From the NCBI GenBank assembly GCA_937959065.1, contig CALGOI010000425.1, forward strand, positions 1-24,793: a DNA stretch of 24,793 nt, written 5' to 3'. The DNA is from an uncultured Ignavibacteriota bacterium. Lineage in GTDB: Bacteria; Bacteroidota; Ignavibacteria; Tepidaquicellales; Tepidaquicellaceae. Positions 7,902-15,496 of the stretch are shown piece by piece (position 1 is the first letter of the stretch; every line of letters begins with the position of its first letter). The notes under the pieces were generated by a model. The model searched no databases. It had not been told where the DNA came from and saw only the letters and a list, made by a program, of their open reading frames with translations. The position numbers and the translations under genes were made by a program.

Positions 7902-8187
7902 AACATTTCATCTCCCTATTCCTGCATCTTATTTTGTTTAAATTTTTTACCTCTACTTCTTTATTCACATAATCAAAAATGCCTTTTCAAAAAATCCACA
8001 CCTACATAAACAGGAGGATTTTCCAAACAAGCTTTTGTTTAATAGTTTAAGTAACTGAGAGGGAACGCAGTAGCTGGCTAAGTTGTTTTAATGTATTACA
8101 CTTATCCTAATATTGTGATTTTGGAACAATCTTTTTAGGATAGTGTTTTAACCATATAATATTTATCTTATATGATAGTTTATCTAA
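7902..8187. other. Gene-free region before the L,D-transpeptidase
   Basis: No credible gene is seen here. One 23-codon frame (7979-8050) has no recognisable features. The main structure is the compound stem-loop at 8098-8146, described separately. The segment around 8055-8085 is less AT-rich than its surroundings and contains a CTGAGAGGGA string. That recalls part of a thiamine riboswitch, but the rest of that consensus is absent. Confidence 0.4.
8098..8146 (+). promoter_or_regulatory. Compound stem-loop in the leader of the L,D-transpeptidase gene
   Basis: The outer arms 8098-8109 and 8136-8146 pair over 11 bp (ACACT-ATCCTA/TAGGATAGTGT) with one bulged T at 8103. Inside, ATTGT (8112-8116) pairs with ACAAT (8126-8130). 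It is followed by TTTT (8146-8149) and lies about 40 bases before the start codon. It could be a weak terminator, a leader element or an operator; the sequence alone does not decide. Confidence 0.4.
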
Positions 8188-9459
8188 ATGGTAACTACTA
8201 TGGAAGAAAACAACTTAGACCAAAATACTGAAGAGTTTTCGCAAGAGTCATTGAAAAAAGACCTGGGTTATTTTGAGCTTGGTGATCAGGATGAAACAGA
8301 TCAATCTTATCATCAACCCGGTGAAAAAAAACTTTTATCGTTGTTTTTTCCGGGAATACTTGTATTGTTCCTTTTAACCGGATTTACGGGAGGTGGGAAT
8401 AATCATAATATTCCGGATAAAACGGACGGATTTGTTGAGACAGGTTTAGATGATTCATTGAGTAAGATGAATAAAATGAGTATGATAAGCGTTTCGGATC
8501 TCAGGAAACCTGTAATGGATACAGTATATACAGATAAAGATGTTTGGTTTGAGCTAAGGGTAAATGAGCAACATGTTTATCAGCACTGGAGAGACGGCAG
8601 GGTGGTTAAATTTCCAGTATCCTCCGGAAATAAGTACATATCAAAGAGTGTAGAGGCACGTCCCGGGTTATTTGCGATATTTTACAGAAATCCCCACCAC
8701 AAATCGACTCAATTCGATGATGCTTCGCTTTATCATTTTCAGACGTTTAACCAGGGGATCGGTTTTCATTCCTTAAACGGAACAGGTTATTACACTCATG
8801 TAGGAGTGAGACCGTCATCACACGGCTGCATAAGGATGAAGCATAAAGACGCTGAGCAAATGTTTAATGATGCAGAAATGGGTACGCTTGTGCTGGTACA
8901 TTACGGTAAGTTTGCCAGGACGGTTGGATTTGCACCAAAGGATTTTAAGAACAACATGGAATATACAAAAGAAGAGCAAAAGAAAATGCTTGCTCAGAAT
9001 TTGCTTAATGTACTAAATGGAAATTATTATACAGCAGATCGAGAATTTTTTGTTGTAGATCCTAAAGTGATTCCTATGTCAGGAATCTATGTGGGATATG
9101 ACAAGAAGCTTCCCAAGACACAAAAGCTTCCAACAAGACTATACATGTTTATTATTCAGTCGGATAAATTGAAAATGAAAAACAATTATGACAATTATTG
9201 GGATGAAAAAGAAGCAAACAGTGATTTTAAATTAGTTTCAAATATTAAGAAGGGAAAAGATACTTCTGAATTGACAATTAACTCTGAAGAAGAATTAGTT
9301 AAGAAATATTTTAATAACCCGATCGGAATTTTGCCTTATTATCCTCCTACAAAGAGGACATCAACAGTAAATTATTCATCATCGAATTCATCATCCGAGA
9401 GTTCATCGACCAGTTCGAGTACAAATACGGCTCCGAGCAGTCCTAACTCCGGAGAGTAA
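8188..9459 (+). CDS. L,D-transpeptidase (YkuD domain) with N-terminal membrane anchor
   Basis: The YkuD-family catalytic motif is intact: His194 (GFHSLNGTG) and SHGCIRM at 211-217, with nucleophile Cys214. Such enzymes form 3-3 peptidoglycan cross-links or attach proteins to the wall. Residues 1-48 are acidic and soluble, 49-67 form one membrane helix (signal anchor), and the catalytic domain lies at about 112-230 outside the inner membrane. A further 170-residue C-terminal region of unknown function follows, ending in a Ser-rich tail (about 25 Ser in the last 45 residues). ATG 8188 is used; an ATG four codons later (8200) is also possible. The long cytosolic N-terminus and the Ser tail are unusual for the family. 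It is 16 bases upstream of the EthD gene and may be cotranscribed with it. Confidence 0.88.
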   Translation: MVTTMEENNLDQNTEEFSQESLKKDLGYFELGDQDETDQSYHQPGEKKLLSLFFPGILVLFLLTGFTGGGNNHNIPDKTDGFVETGLDDSLSKMNKMSMISVSDLRKPVMDTVYTDKDVWFELRVNEQHVYQHWRDGRVVKFPVSSGNKYISKSVEARPGLFAIFYRNPHHKSTQFDDASLYHFQTFNQGIGFHSLNGTGYYTHVGVRPSSHGCIRMKHKDAEQMFNDAEMGTLVLVHYGKFARTVGFAPKDFKNNMEYTKEEQKKMLAQNLLNVLNGNYYTADREFFVVDPKVIPMSGIYVGYDKKLPKTQKLPTRLYMFIIQSDKLKMKNNYDNYWDEKEANSDFKLVSNIKKGKDTSELTINSEEELVKKYFNNPIGILPYYPPTKRTSTVNYSSSNSSSESSSTSSSTNTAPSSPNSGE

Positions 9460-9475
9460 AAAACAAAAAAATTAT

Positions 9476-9781
9476 ATGACAAAATTAGTAGCATTGTATA
9501 AAACACCGGCTGATACAGAAATTTTTGATAAACATTATTTTGAATCCCATATGCCCTTAGTTGAGAAGATGCCCGGATTAAGAAAAGCAGAAGTAACAAA
9601 GCTGAAAGGATTGGGCAGTGAAAGTAAATTTTACATGATGGCAGAGATGTATTTTGACGACATAGATTCATTAAACGAATCAATGGCATCTTCGGAGGGA
9701 AAAGCAGCTGCATCGAATCTAATGGGATTTGCCAAAGATTATGTTGTAATGATGATAGGCGAGGAAAAAGCCTCTAATTAA
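9476..9781 (+). CDS. EthD family protein
   Basis: This is a 101-residue soluble protein matching the EthD ferredoxin-like fold: an opening strand (KLVALYKTP), the DKHYFESHMPLVEKMPGLRKAEV signature with conserved His-x-Pro-Leu, a second strand (KFYMMAEMYFDD), and a helix in SEGKAAASNLMGFA. EthD was first defined next to an ether-degradation cytochrome P450, but most members are small proteins of unknown, possibly cofactor-related, function. There is no signal peptide, so it is cytoplasmic. It lies close behind the L,D-transpeptidase gene, although no functional link is evident. A weak AT-only hairpin with a TCCG loop and a T tail (9807-9824) follows. Confidence 0.85.
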   Translation: MTKLVALYKTPADTEIFDKHYFESHMPLVEKMPGLRKAEVTKLKGLGSESKFYMMAEMYFDDIDSLNESMASSEGKAAASNLMGFAKDYVVMMIGEEKASN

Positions 9782-9904
9782 TGTAAAATTAACACAAAAG
9801 ATATATAAAATTTCCGAATTTTTTCTTATATTGGTATAGATTTGACGGAACTAAACAGAAATTCAGGAGTTTAAGTTATAAAACCACAAAAGTTTACAAA
9901 CTTT

Positions 9905-9911
9905 AAGGAGG
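9905..9911 (+). promoter_or_regulatory. Strong Shine-Dalgarno before tonB
   Basis: AAGGAGG sits five bases before the ATG at 9917 and fixes that start. It stands out because nearly all other genes in the window lack a recognisable Shine-Dalgarno. It is directly preceded by a small AT-only dyad (AAAGTTT/AAACTTT, 9889-9904). Confidence 0.75.
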
Positions 9912-9916
9912 CACAA

Positions 9917-10843
9917 ATGTCCGACGAAACTACAAATAATCATGCTGAAACTCCCGAAGAGATAATGGGAATAACAGATGACAATAGTCTTATTGGGAAA
10001 GAAGGCTATTTTAAGTCATTCAAGTATGGTGCTCCGGAGTTGCAGGCATTGTATAAGAAGTATTTTTCAAGGGGATTGATCATAGCCATTATATTACACG
10101 CAATATTTATCGGCGGTTATGCTCTATCGATCTATATTGAAAACTTAAATGCAGAAGAGCAGTCAGAAGACGAAGTTGTATCAAGGATAATCAAACTTGA
10201 GGATCTCGATGTACCACCTCCGGCAACTGAAGATGAAATAATTCCTGAAGATTTTGAAGTTCCGGAAACAATAATTCCGTTAAAAGACCTTGAAGCACTT
10301 ATCCCTGAGCCGGTAGCAAAGCAGGAAGCAGAGATATTAACAACAAAAACACAGGAAAAACTTGAAGAGATCAAGGCACCTGTTTCATCTGAAGGTAGTG
10401 AAAATGCACCGAATATAAATTACACAGGAAAGATCGAGCTAAGTGAAAAGAAAATTGAAACTAAGATCGAGAAAAAGGAAGAACAGAAACCTGTCAAAGA
10501 TACATATCAACAATTTGAGGTAGAAGTAGCACCTAAGCCGGTAAATCTTGGTTCAGTAAGAGGATCAATGAACTATCCGGAGATTGCAAGGTCAAACGGT
10601 ACAGAAGGCAGAGTAACAGCAAAAGTACTTGTTGGTTCAGACGGATCAGTTGTGAAGGTAGGAAGCTTAAGCGGTCCTTCAGTATTCCATGATGAAGTTA
10701 GAAGCAAAGTTGGTAATTTACAATTTACACCGGCTCTTCAAAATGGAAAGCCTGTAAAATGCTGGGTTAGTGTACCATTTAATTTTAAGCTATCCAGCGG
10801 ATTTAAGAAACAACAGGAAGAGGAAGAAGGTAACGACGAGTAA
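9917..10843 (+). CDS. tonB: TonB family energy transducer
   Basis: This is a 308-residue protein with the TonB plan: about 52 cytosolic residues, one membrane helix (about 53-74, GLIIAIILHAIFIGGYALSIYI), a long Glu/Pro/Lys-rich periplasmic spacer, and a C-terminal TonB domain (about 212-295) with MNYPEIARSNGTEGRVTAKV, VGSDGSVVKV, LQFTPALQNGKPVKCWVSVPFNFKL. TonB couples ExbBD proton flow to outer-membrane receptors. No exbB or exbD is adjacent here, although in many Bacteroidota exbB-exbD-tonB precede a PstS-like and a TPR gene as here. The long N-terminus before the helix is larger than in classical TonB. The terminal tail is acidic. A strong ribosome-binding site suggests high translation. 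Confidence 0.9.
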   Translation: MSDETTNNHAETPEEIMGITDDNSLIGKEGYFKSFKYGAPELQALYKKYFSRGLIIAIILHAIFIGGYALSIYIENLNAEEQSEDEVVSRIIKLEDLDVPPPATEDEIIPEDFEVPETIIPLKDLEALIPEPVAKQEAEILTTKTQEKLEEIKAPVSSEGSENAPNINYTGKIELSEKKIETKIEKKEEQKPVKDTYQQFEVEVAPKPVNLGSVRGSMNYPEIARSNGTEGRVTAKVLVGSDGSVVKVGSLSGPSVFHDEVRSKVGNLQFTPALQNGKPVKCWVSVPFNFKLSSGFKKQQEEEEGNDE

Positions 10844-10875
10844 AACAAATTTAGTTCTGTAAAAAAGTTTATAAG

Positions 10876-11124
10876 ATGTCCCCGACACTAATAATCAACT
10901 ATTTTGCCTCAATATTTATTTTCTTAGTCGGATTGTTTTTAGTGTCGGGGATTTTCCCATCAAGTATCGATTCTTATTCCAGAATAGCATTTGGAATAGT
11001 CTTTTTAGCCTATGGTATTTACAGATTTGTTACGATCCAATCGAAGAGAAAAATTCAGAAACAGGAGGAGATGAGGGAGAAGATGAGAGAAGAAAGAGAG
11101 AAATTATTTAAAAATGTTAAATAG
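10876..11124 (+). CDS. Small two-helix membrane protein
   Basis: This is an 82-residue protein with two predicted membrane helices (about 4-26 and 35-52) and a strongly charged helical tail (KIQKQEEMREKMREEREKLF) likely in the cytosol. It is not recognised. It lies between tonB and the PstS-like gene, 32 bases after tonB, and overlaps the next gene by 11 bases, so it is almost certainly part of the operon. A perfect 12-bp inverted repeat begins at its second codon. It might be a small accessory subunit of the TonB-PstS-like system; that is inference from position only. Confidence 0.75.
   Translation: MSPTLIINYFASIFIFLVGLFLVSGIFPSSIDSYSRIAFGIVFLAYGIYRFVTIQSKRKIQKQEEMREKMREEREKLFKNVK
10879..10951 (+). 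repeat. Perfect 12-bp inverted repeat just after a start codon
   Basis: TCCCCGACACTA (10879-10890) and its exact reverse complement TAGTGTCGGGGA (10940-10951) flank 49 bases inside the small membrane gene. The first arm starts immediately after the ATG at 10876-10878. With seven G/C bases per arm it would be a stable mRNA stem in an otherwise AT-rich region. Confidence 0.75.
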
Positions 11125-12094
11125 CATTCGAATTTTTGCCTACATACTTCCCACAATCTTAATCATTACAATAATTAATTTACAGGGTTGTGATTTTAGC
11201 GATATCAAGCCAAAATCGACTACAGGCGACCTCAAGGTAGTTGCTGATGAAAATATAAAGCAGCTTATGATAGCTGAGGAGAAGGAATTCGAGCGTTTAA
11301 ATCCGGAGGCAAATATTGAATATCAGTTTATGGCCACCAGAGAAGTAACAGCAGCTCTAATCAATGGAGATGTAAGTGTGGCAGTAGTTGTGGGAGGATT
11401 GACAGAGGAAGAGTTTAACATCGCAAACGAGCATAATGTAAAAATCGATTCATTCGCAATAGCTGTAGATGGAGTTGGATTTATAGTAAATCCTGAAAAT
11501 CCCATAGAACGGGTTACTTCAGAAGACCTAAAAAAGATATTTACGGGCAAAGTTAATCAGTGGAGCCAGGTAAAAACTCAGGATGAAGAACAGAATACTC
11601 AGATAATGAGCAAGATGACCGGAAAAAATTCATCAATTAAAATATTTGTTCCAAATTTAAGATCAGATTTTTATACATATATAAGAGATACTTTATTAAA
11701 TGGTGAGGATTATTCATCAAGAGTAATAATATGTAAAACAGGAGGCGAGATAGTAGATTCCGTACGTAAATATGAGAATGCAATTGGCATATCAAATCTT
11801 GGGTGGCTTGGTACAGGTAACCAGGATATACTGGATTCAACAGTAAAACCATTAAGAGTTTCCAGGATATTCCCTAATGGATTCCAGGATGATTTCAGAC
11901 AGTTTCACCAGGGATTGGTATTTAACAGTGAATATTCATTCAGACGTGTAGTTTATGCATTTAGCACTGAGCAGGGGATTAAATTATCGACAGGATTTAT
12001 TACATTTTTAACGAACAAAGATGGGCAAAAAGTAGTATTAAAAGAAGGTATGGTTCCCGTAACACAACCGGTAAGAACAGTACAGATAAATTAA
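11114..12094 (+). CDS. PstS-like substrate-binding lipoprotein, divergent
   Basis: This is a 326-residue protein of the periplasmic binding-protein fold (PBP-like domain) with a lipoprotein signal (LQGC lipobox, Cys26). The body follows PstS topology: LKVVADENIKQLMIAEEKEFERLNPEANIEYQF, FAIAVDGVGFIVNPENPIERVTSEDLKKIFTGKVNQWSQ, and a final FITFLTNKDGQKVVLKEGMVPV. The phosphate-contacting motifs of true PstS are missing: no SGGG after the second strand and no GSGTT (the equivalent region reads VPNLRSDFYTYI). It may bind another ligand or serve as a sensor. It overlaps the previous gene by 11 bases and lies 17 bases before the TPR gene; this arrangement behind tonB recurs in Bacteroidota. Confidence 0.82.
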   Translation: MLNSIRIFAYILPTILIITIINLQGCDFSDIKPKSTTGDLKVVADENIKQLMIAEEKEFERLNPEANIEYQFMATREVTAALINGDVSVAVVVGGLTEEEFNIANEHNVKIDSFAIAVDGVGFIVNPENPIERVTSEDLKKIFTGKVNQWSQVKTQDEEQNTQIMSKMTGKNSSIKIFVPNLRSDFYTYIRDTLLNGEDYSSRVIICKTGGEIVDSVRKYENAIGISNLGWLGTGNQDILDSTVKPLRVSRIFPNGFQDDFRQFHQGLVFNSEYSFRRVVYAFSTEQGIKLSTGFITFLTNKDGQKVVLKEGMVPVTQPVRTVQIN

Positions 12095-12111
12095 ATATTA
12101 AGGTATAAAAA

Positions 12112-13554
12112 ATGAAAAACTTAGCAAAAATTCTAATTACTCTTACATTCCTGATTTCTCTTCAGGCAGGCGCTTATGCACAGGTGGACAGGGCAATAGA
12201 CGCCGCAAAACGCGGTGATTATTTAACTGCTCTAAACATTTTCAAATCTTCAGGAAAGATAGATAACGATTATGAAGAGAACTATTGGTATGGAAGGACT
12301 TTATTTGAAACAGGGTCAATAGAAGAAGCAGAAAAGTATTACAAGATAGCTTTAAAAGATGATGATGAGGGCTGGGAAGCACTTAAGGGAATGGGTGATC
12401 TGCTTAGTTATCAAAAGAAATATGATGACGCAAACAGCTATTACAAAAGAGCAGCTAAAGAAAATGATGAAAACATTTCTATTCTCATAGCCCAGGGAAG
12501 AAACCTTTCTAAGGCGGGTAAACTCGAAGACGCAGTGGTTGTTTTAACCAGGGCTACAACGATAAGTACAAATAATGCTGATGTTTATGCGGGCCTTGGT
12601 GACGCTTATTTTTATGGCGGTGCTACCCCGGCAGCAATTGAGAATTATAAGAAATCCTTACAGATAAAAAATAATGCAGCAGCTCATTTTGGTTTAGGTA
12701 ATGTTTATTTCAAACAAAGAAAATTTCAGGATGCATTAGAGGAGTTTCAGGCAGCAGTAGCAGCCGACGCAAATTTTGCGGATGCATATCTTGAATTAGG
12801 AAGATTATTGTATTACAATGAGGACTATACAGCCGCTTTGAACGCAATGGAAAAGTATAATGAATTGAGACCAGGTGACCTTTATGGTCTATCATACAAG
12901 GGTAAGATACTTTACGCTATGGATAATCTAACAGAAGCAGACAAAATCCTTGACGAAGTTTTAGCGATAGATCCAAAGAATGAGACTGCCTTCAAATATA
13001 AAGGTTACATAGCGAGCAAGAATAAGAATTTCGATAAAGCAATTGAATTTTTTCAGAAAGTACCGGATGATTATTATGAATCTGACGATTATATTATTTA
13101 TGCAGAAACATATGAAAAAATGGGTGATTTTCAAAAGGCTTATGACATTTTTGCAAAAGGTATAACAAAAGATCCGGAAGATTATGACGTATATTATGAA
13201 TGGGGTGAAGCTCAGTTTAATAATAAGGAGTATGATGCAGCAATAGTTTCATTCGATAAAGCAATTGAGCTGGGATATAATAACGCTTATATATATAAGG
13301 GGTTAAGCTATTTTAATCAAAATAAATACCCGGAGGCTATCACAGCATTTGATAAAGCTGCAGAAATATTTGGAGACAGCTATTCCATTATTTATTTACT
13401 TAGAGCAAAGTCAAAGTATGCAACGGGTGATAAAGATGGAGCAATAGCAGATTATCAGAAAGTACTTGAGATCGAGCCTGATAACCAGGATGCACAGAAC
13501 GACCTGAAATTTTTGCAAGGTGAGGGAGATACATCAGAGTCAACAGAAGGGTAA
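12112..13554 (+). CDS. Secreted tetratricopeptide-repeat protein
   Basis: This is a 480-residue protein with a signal peptide (about residues 1-23, ending AGAYA before Q24) and roughly a dozen TPR units filling the rest. The recurring pattern is W/Y-L/G-Y-A-P, for example AAAHFGLGNVYFKQRKFQDALEEF and AYIYKGLSYFNQNKYPEAITAF. It is likely periplasmic and provides a protein-binding scaffold. It is last in the tonB group and is followed by a strong terminator. In Bacteroidota a TPR protein commonly closes the exb-tonB-PstS-like cluster, so a partner role for TonB or the PstS-like protein is reasonable but unproven. The C-terminus is acidic (GDTSESTEG). Confidence 0.88.
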   Translation: MKNLAKILITLTFLISLQAGAYAQVDRAIDAAKRGDYLTALNIFKSSGKIDNDYEENYWYGRTLFETGSIEEAEKYYKIALKDDDEGWEALKGMGDLLSYQKKYDDANSYYKRAAKENDENISILIAQGRNLSKAGKLEDAVVVLTRATTISTNNADVYAGLGDAYFYGGATPAAIENYKKSLQIKNNAAAHFGLGNVYFKQRKFQDALEEFQAAVAADANFADAYLELGRLLYYNEDYTAALNAMEKYNELRPGDLYGLSYKGKILYAMDNLTEADKILDEVLAIDPKNETAFKYKGYIASKNKNFDKAIEFFQKVPDDYYESDDYIIYAETYEKMGDFQKAYDIFAKGITKDPEDYDVYYEWGEAQFNNKEYDAAIVSFDKAIELGYNNAYIYKGLSYFNQNKYPEAITAFDKAAEIFGDSYSIIYLLRAKSKYATGDKDGAIADYQKVLEIEPDNQDAQNDLKFLQGEGDTSESTEG

Positions 13555-13615
13555 GCTGCTGATAATGCAGGTTATCCCATTATTCATTTAATATTAGTTA
13601 ATAAATATATAACTT

Positions 13616-13646
13616 ATGCGATTATATAACTTATAATCGCATTTTT
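13616..13646 (+). terminator. Strong terminator just before the M20 gene
   Basis: A perfect 11-bp stem (13616-13626 with 13632-13642; ATGCGATTATA/TATAATCGCAT) with a TAACT loop is followed by TTTTT. It closes the tonB-TPR operon. Its T tract ends only five bases before the ATG of the next gene. Confidence 0.85.
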
Positions 13647-13651
13647 ATTTC

Positions 13652-15037
13652 ATGGAAGATACCCTTAAATATATAGACAGTAATGAAGACAATTTTTTAG
13701 CAGAATTGCAGGAATTTTTAAAAATTCCTTCAATTAGTACAAATCCTGAAAATAAGGAAGACGTTAAAAGGGCTGCAGAATTTGTTAAAGAAAAAATGCA
13801 GAATGCAGGTCTTGAAAATGTTGAAATATTTGAAACAAAAGGGCATCCGGTTGTTTATGGGGATTGGCTTCATGCCGGCGATGACTCATTAACATTATTA
13901 GTTTATGGACATTATGATGTACAGCCTGTAGACCCGCTTGAATTGTGGACGGATCCGCCATTTGAACCTACTATCAAAGGTGATAAGATTTATGCACGGG
14001 GAGCAACAGATGACAAAGGTCAGTTTTTTATTCATATAAAGAGTATTGAATCAGTCTTGAAGACTATAGGTAAATTACCTGTAAATGTAAAAGTTATATC
14101 AGAAGGTGAAGAAGAAATTGGCAGTGAGCATTTGGATGGATTTATAAAAGAAAACCTCGATAAATTGAGGTGCGATTATGTGGTAGTTTCCGATACTTCT
14201 ATGCATAGTATTGAACATCCCTCCATTTGTTACGGATTGAGAGGTTTATGCTATATGGAGATAAATCTGACCGGACCAAACAGGGATCTTCATTCAGGGA
14301 GTTTTGGGGGTGCTGTAGATAATCCTATTAACGCACTGGCACATATAATATCCAAGTTAAAAGATGAGAATGGGAAGATTTTGATACCCGGATTTTATGA
14401 TGATGTCAGGGAGTTAACTCCACAAGAGAGGGAAGAGTACGCTAAAATTCCATTTGATGAAGATGAGTACAAAAAAGATCTTGGTGTAGATGAATTATTC
14501 GGCGAGGATGGTTATTCCACACCGGAGAGGGACTCAGGAAGGCCAACACTTGATGCGAACGGAATCTGGGGCGGATTTCAGGGTGAAGGTGCAAAAACTG
14601 TACTTCCATCAAAAGCCGGCGCTAAAATATCGATGCGATTGGTACCGGACCAGGACCCAAAGCAGATAGAGAAACTATTTACCGATTATGTAAAGAGTAT
14701 TACTCCAAGAACAATGAAAGTGGAAGTAAAATCAATGCATCATGCAAAGCCTGCCATCACTCCTATAGATACAGAAGCAATGAAAGCAGCGGTAAGAGCA
14801 ATGGGAAAAGCATTTGGAAAAGACCCAATATTCATGAGAGAAGGAGGTTCCATACCTGTTGTGGAGACATTCCAGACTTTATTAGGAGCTCCCACTATTT
14901 TATTGGGGTTTGGTTTGCCAACGGAAAACACTCATTCACCGAATGAGAATTTTGACATAAGAAATTTTTACAATGGAATAAAAACCATTGCATATTATTA
15001 TGATGAATTATCAAAAATAAATAATAATCATGGCTAA
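13652..15037 (+). CDS. M20 family metallopeptidase (dipeptidase)
   Basis: This is a 461-residue cytosolic di-zinc peptidase of the M20 family, closest in pattern to the CNDP/PM20D-like dipeptidases. Metal and catalytic residues are present: His87 and Asp89 (GHYDVQP), bridging Asp120 (ARGATDDKG), the Glu154/Glu155 pair (EGEEEIGS), Asp181 (VVSDTSM), and a C-terminal His (TENTHSPNEN). The dimerisation or lid domain contains LHSGSFGG (about 214-221). Substrates are likely small peptides; no signal peptide is seen. The start ATG is only five bases after a terminator T tract, so there is almost no room for a leader. It overlaps the next gene by eight bases. Confidence 0.9.
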   Translation: MEDTLKYIDSNEDNFLAELQEFLKIPSISTNPENKEDVKRAAEFVKEKMQNAGLENVEIFETKGHPVVYGDWLHAGDDSLTLLVYGHYDVQPVDPLELWTDPPFEPTIKGDKIYARGATDDKGQFFIHIKSIESVLKTIGKLPVNVKVISEGEEEIGSEHLDGFIKENLDKLRCDYVVVSDTSMHSIEHPSICYGLRGLCYMEINLTGPNRDLHSGSFGGAVDNPINALAHIISKLKDENGKILIPGFYDDVRELTPQEREEYAKIPFDEDEYKKDLGVDELFGEDGYSTPERDSGRPTLDANGIWGGFQGEGAKTVLPSKAGAKISMRLVPDQDPKQIEKLFTDYVKSITPRTMKVEVKSMHHAKPAITPIDTEAMKAAVRAMGKAFGKDPIFMREGGSIPVVETFQTLLGAPTILLGFGLPTENTHSPNENFDIRNFYNGIKTIAYYYDELSKINNNHG

Positions 15038-15401
15038 AGTAAAATCATCGAATTTACAAAAGCTGAAAAGCAGGAAATCCAAAAAGGAAGAACATCTTCA
15101 TCTGTCACTAAACAATACCAATTACACTATAATTGGACTTGGAATAGTGGTTATTATTATCGGTTATTTCCTTATGGGTTCCGATAGAACAGTTGACGGT
15201 TTCATGGCCACAGTATTGTCACCATTATTGCTATTATTGGGATATTGTGTGATAGTACCATTCGGAATACTTTATGGAGGTAAATTTAAGCTCAATTCCG
15301 TAAGTAAGTCAACATTGCTTACAGATACAGAAGCTGAAGAAGAGGTGAATGAAGAGGAAGTATCCAATATTAAGACATCATCCAATATTAAGACATCTTA
15401 G
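15030..15401 (+). CDS. Small DUF3098-like membrane protein
   Basis: This is a 123-residue protein with a Lys-rich N-terminus, two membrane helices (about 34-51 and 62-84: IIGLGIVVIIIGYFLMGS, then ATVLSPLLLLLGYCVIVPFGILY) and an acidic C-terminal tail. The NYTIIGLGIVVIIIGYFLM pattern followed by a second helix is like DUF3098, a two-helix family common in Bacteroidota; the role is unknown. It overlaps the M20 gene by eight bases, so they are coupled. The last twelve residues are a tandem duplication (SNIKTS twice) from an 18-base DNA repeat, suggesting recent slippage and a tolerant C-terminus. Confidence 0.7.
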   Translation: MAKVKSSNLQKLKSRKSKKEEHLHLSLNNTNYTIIGLGIVVIIIGYFLMGSDRTVDGFMATVLSPLLLLLGYCVIVPFGILYGGKFKLNSVSKSTLLTDTEAEEEVNEEEVSNIKTSSNIKTS

Positions 15402-15413
15402 AACTTAATATTG
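15363..15413 (+). repeat. 18-bp tandem repeat and overlapping inverted repeat at a gene end
   Basis: The units 15363-15380 and 15381-15398 (TCCAATATTAAGACATCW) are identical at 17 of 18 positions and encode SNIKTS twice. CAATATTAAG within the second unit (15383-15392) is the exact reverse complement of 15404-15413, so a 10-bp stem spans the stop codon. This could act as a weak terminator, though no T run follows. A second dyad pairs 15400-15408 with 15440-15448. Confidence 0.65.
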
Positions 15414-15496
15414 ATAATTTATGTTTTAGTATATTGAGTTTAAGTTCTTTGTATATATAAGCGTTAGCAAAAATAGTATCATCAATTTTAGACTAT

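Noticed and set aside
7979..8050. 23-codon open frame in the gap before the L,D-transpeptidase
   Set aside because: No motif and no ribosome-binding site; chance in AT-rich DNA.
8055..8085. CTGAGAGGGA string resembling part of a thiamine (TPP) riboswitch
   Set aside because: The other conserved TPP segments (such as the GAACCTGAT region) are absent and the downstream gene is a cell-wall enzyme.
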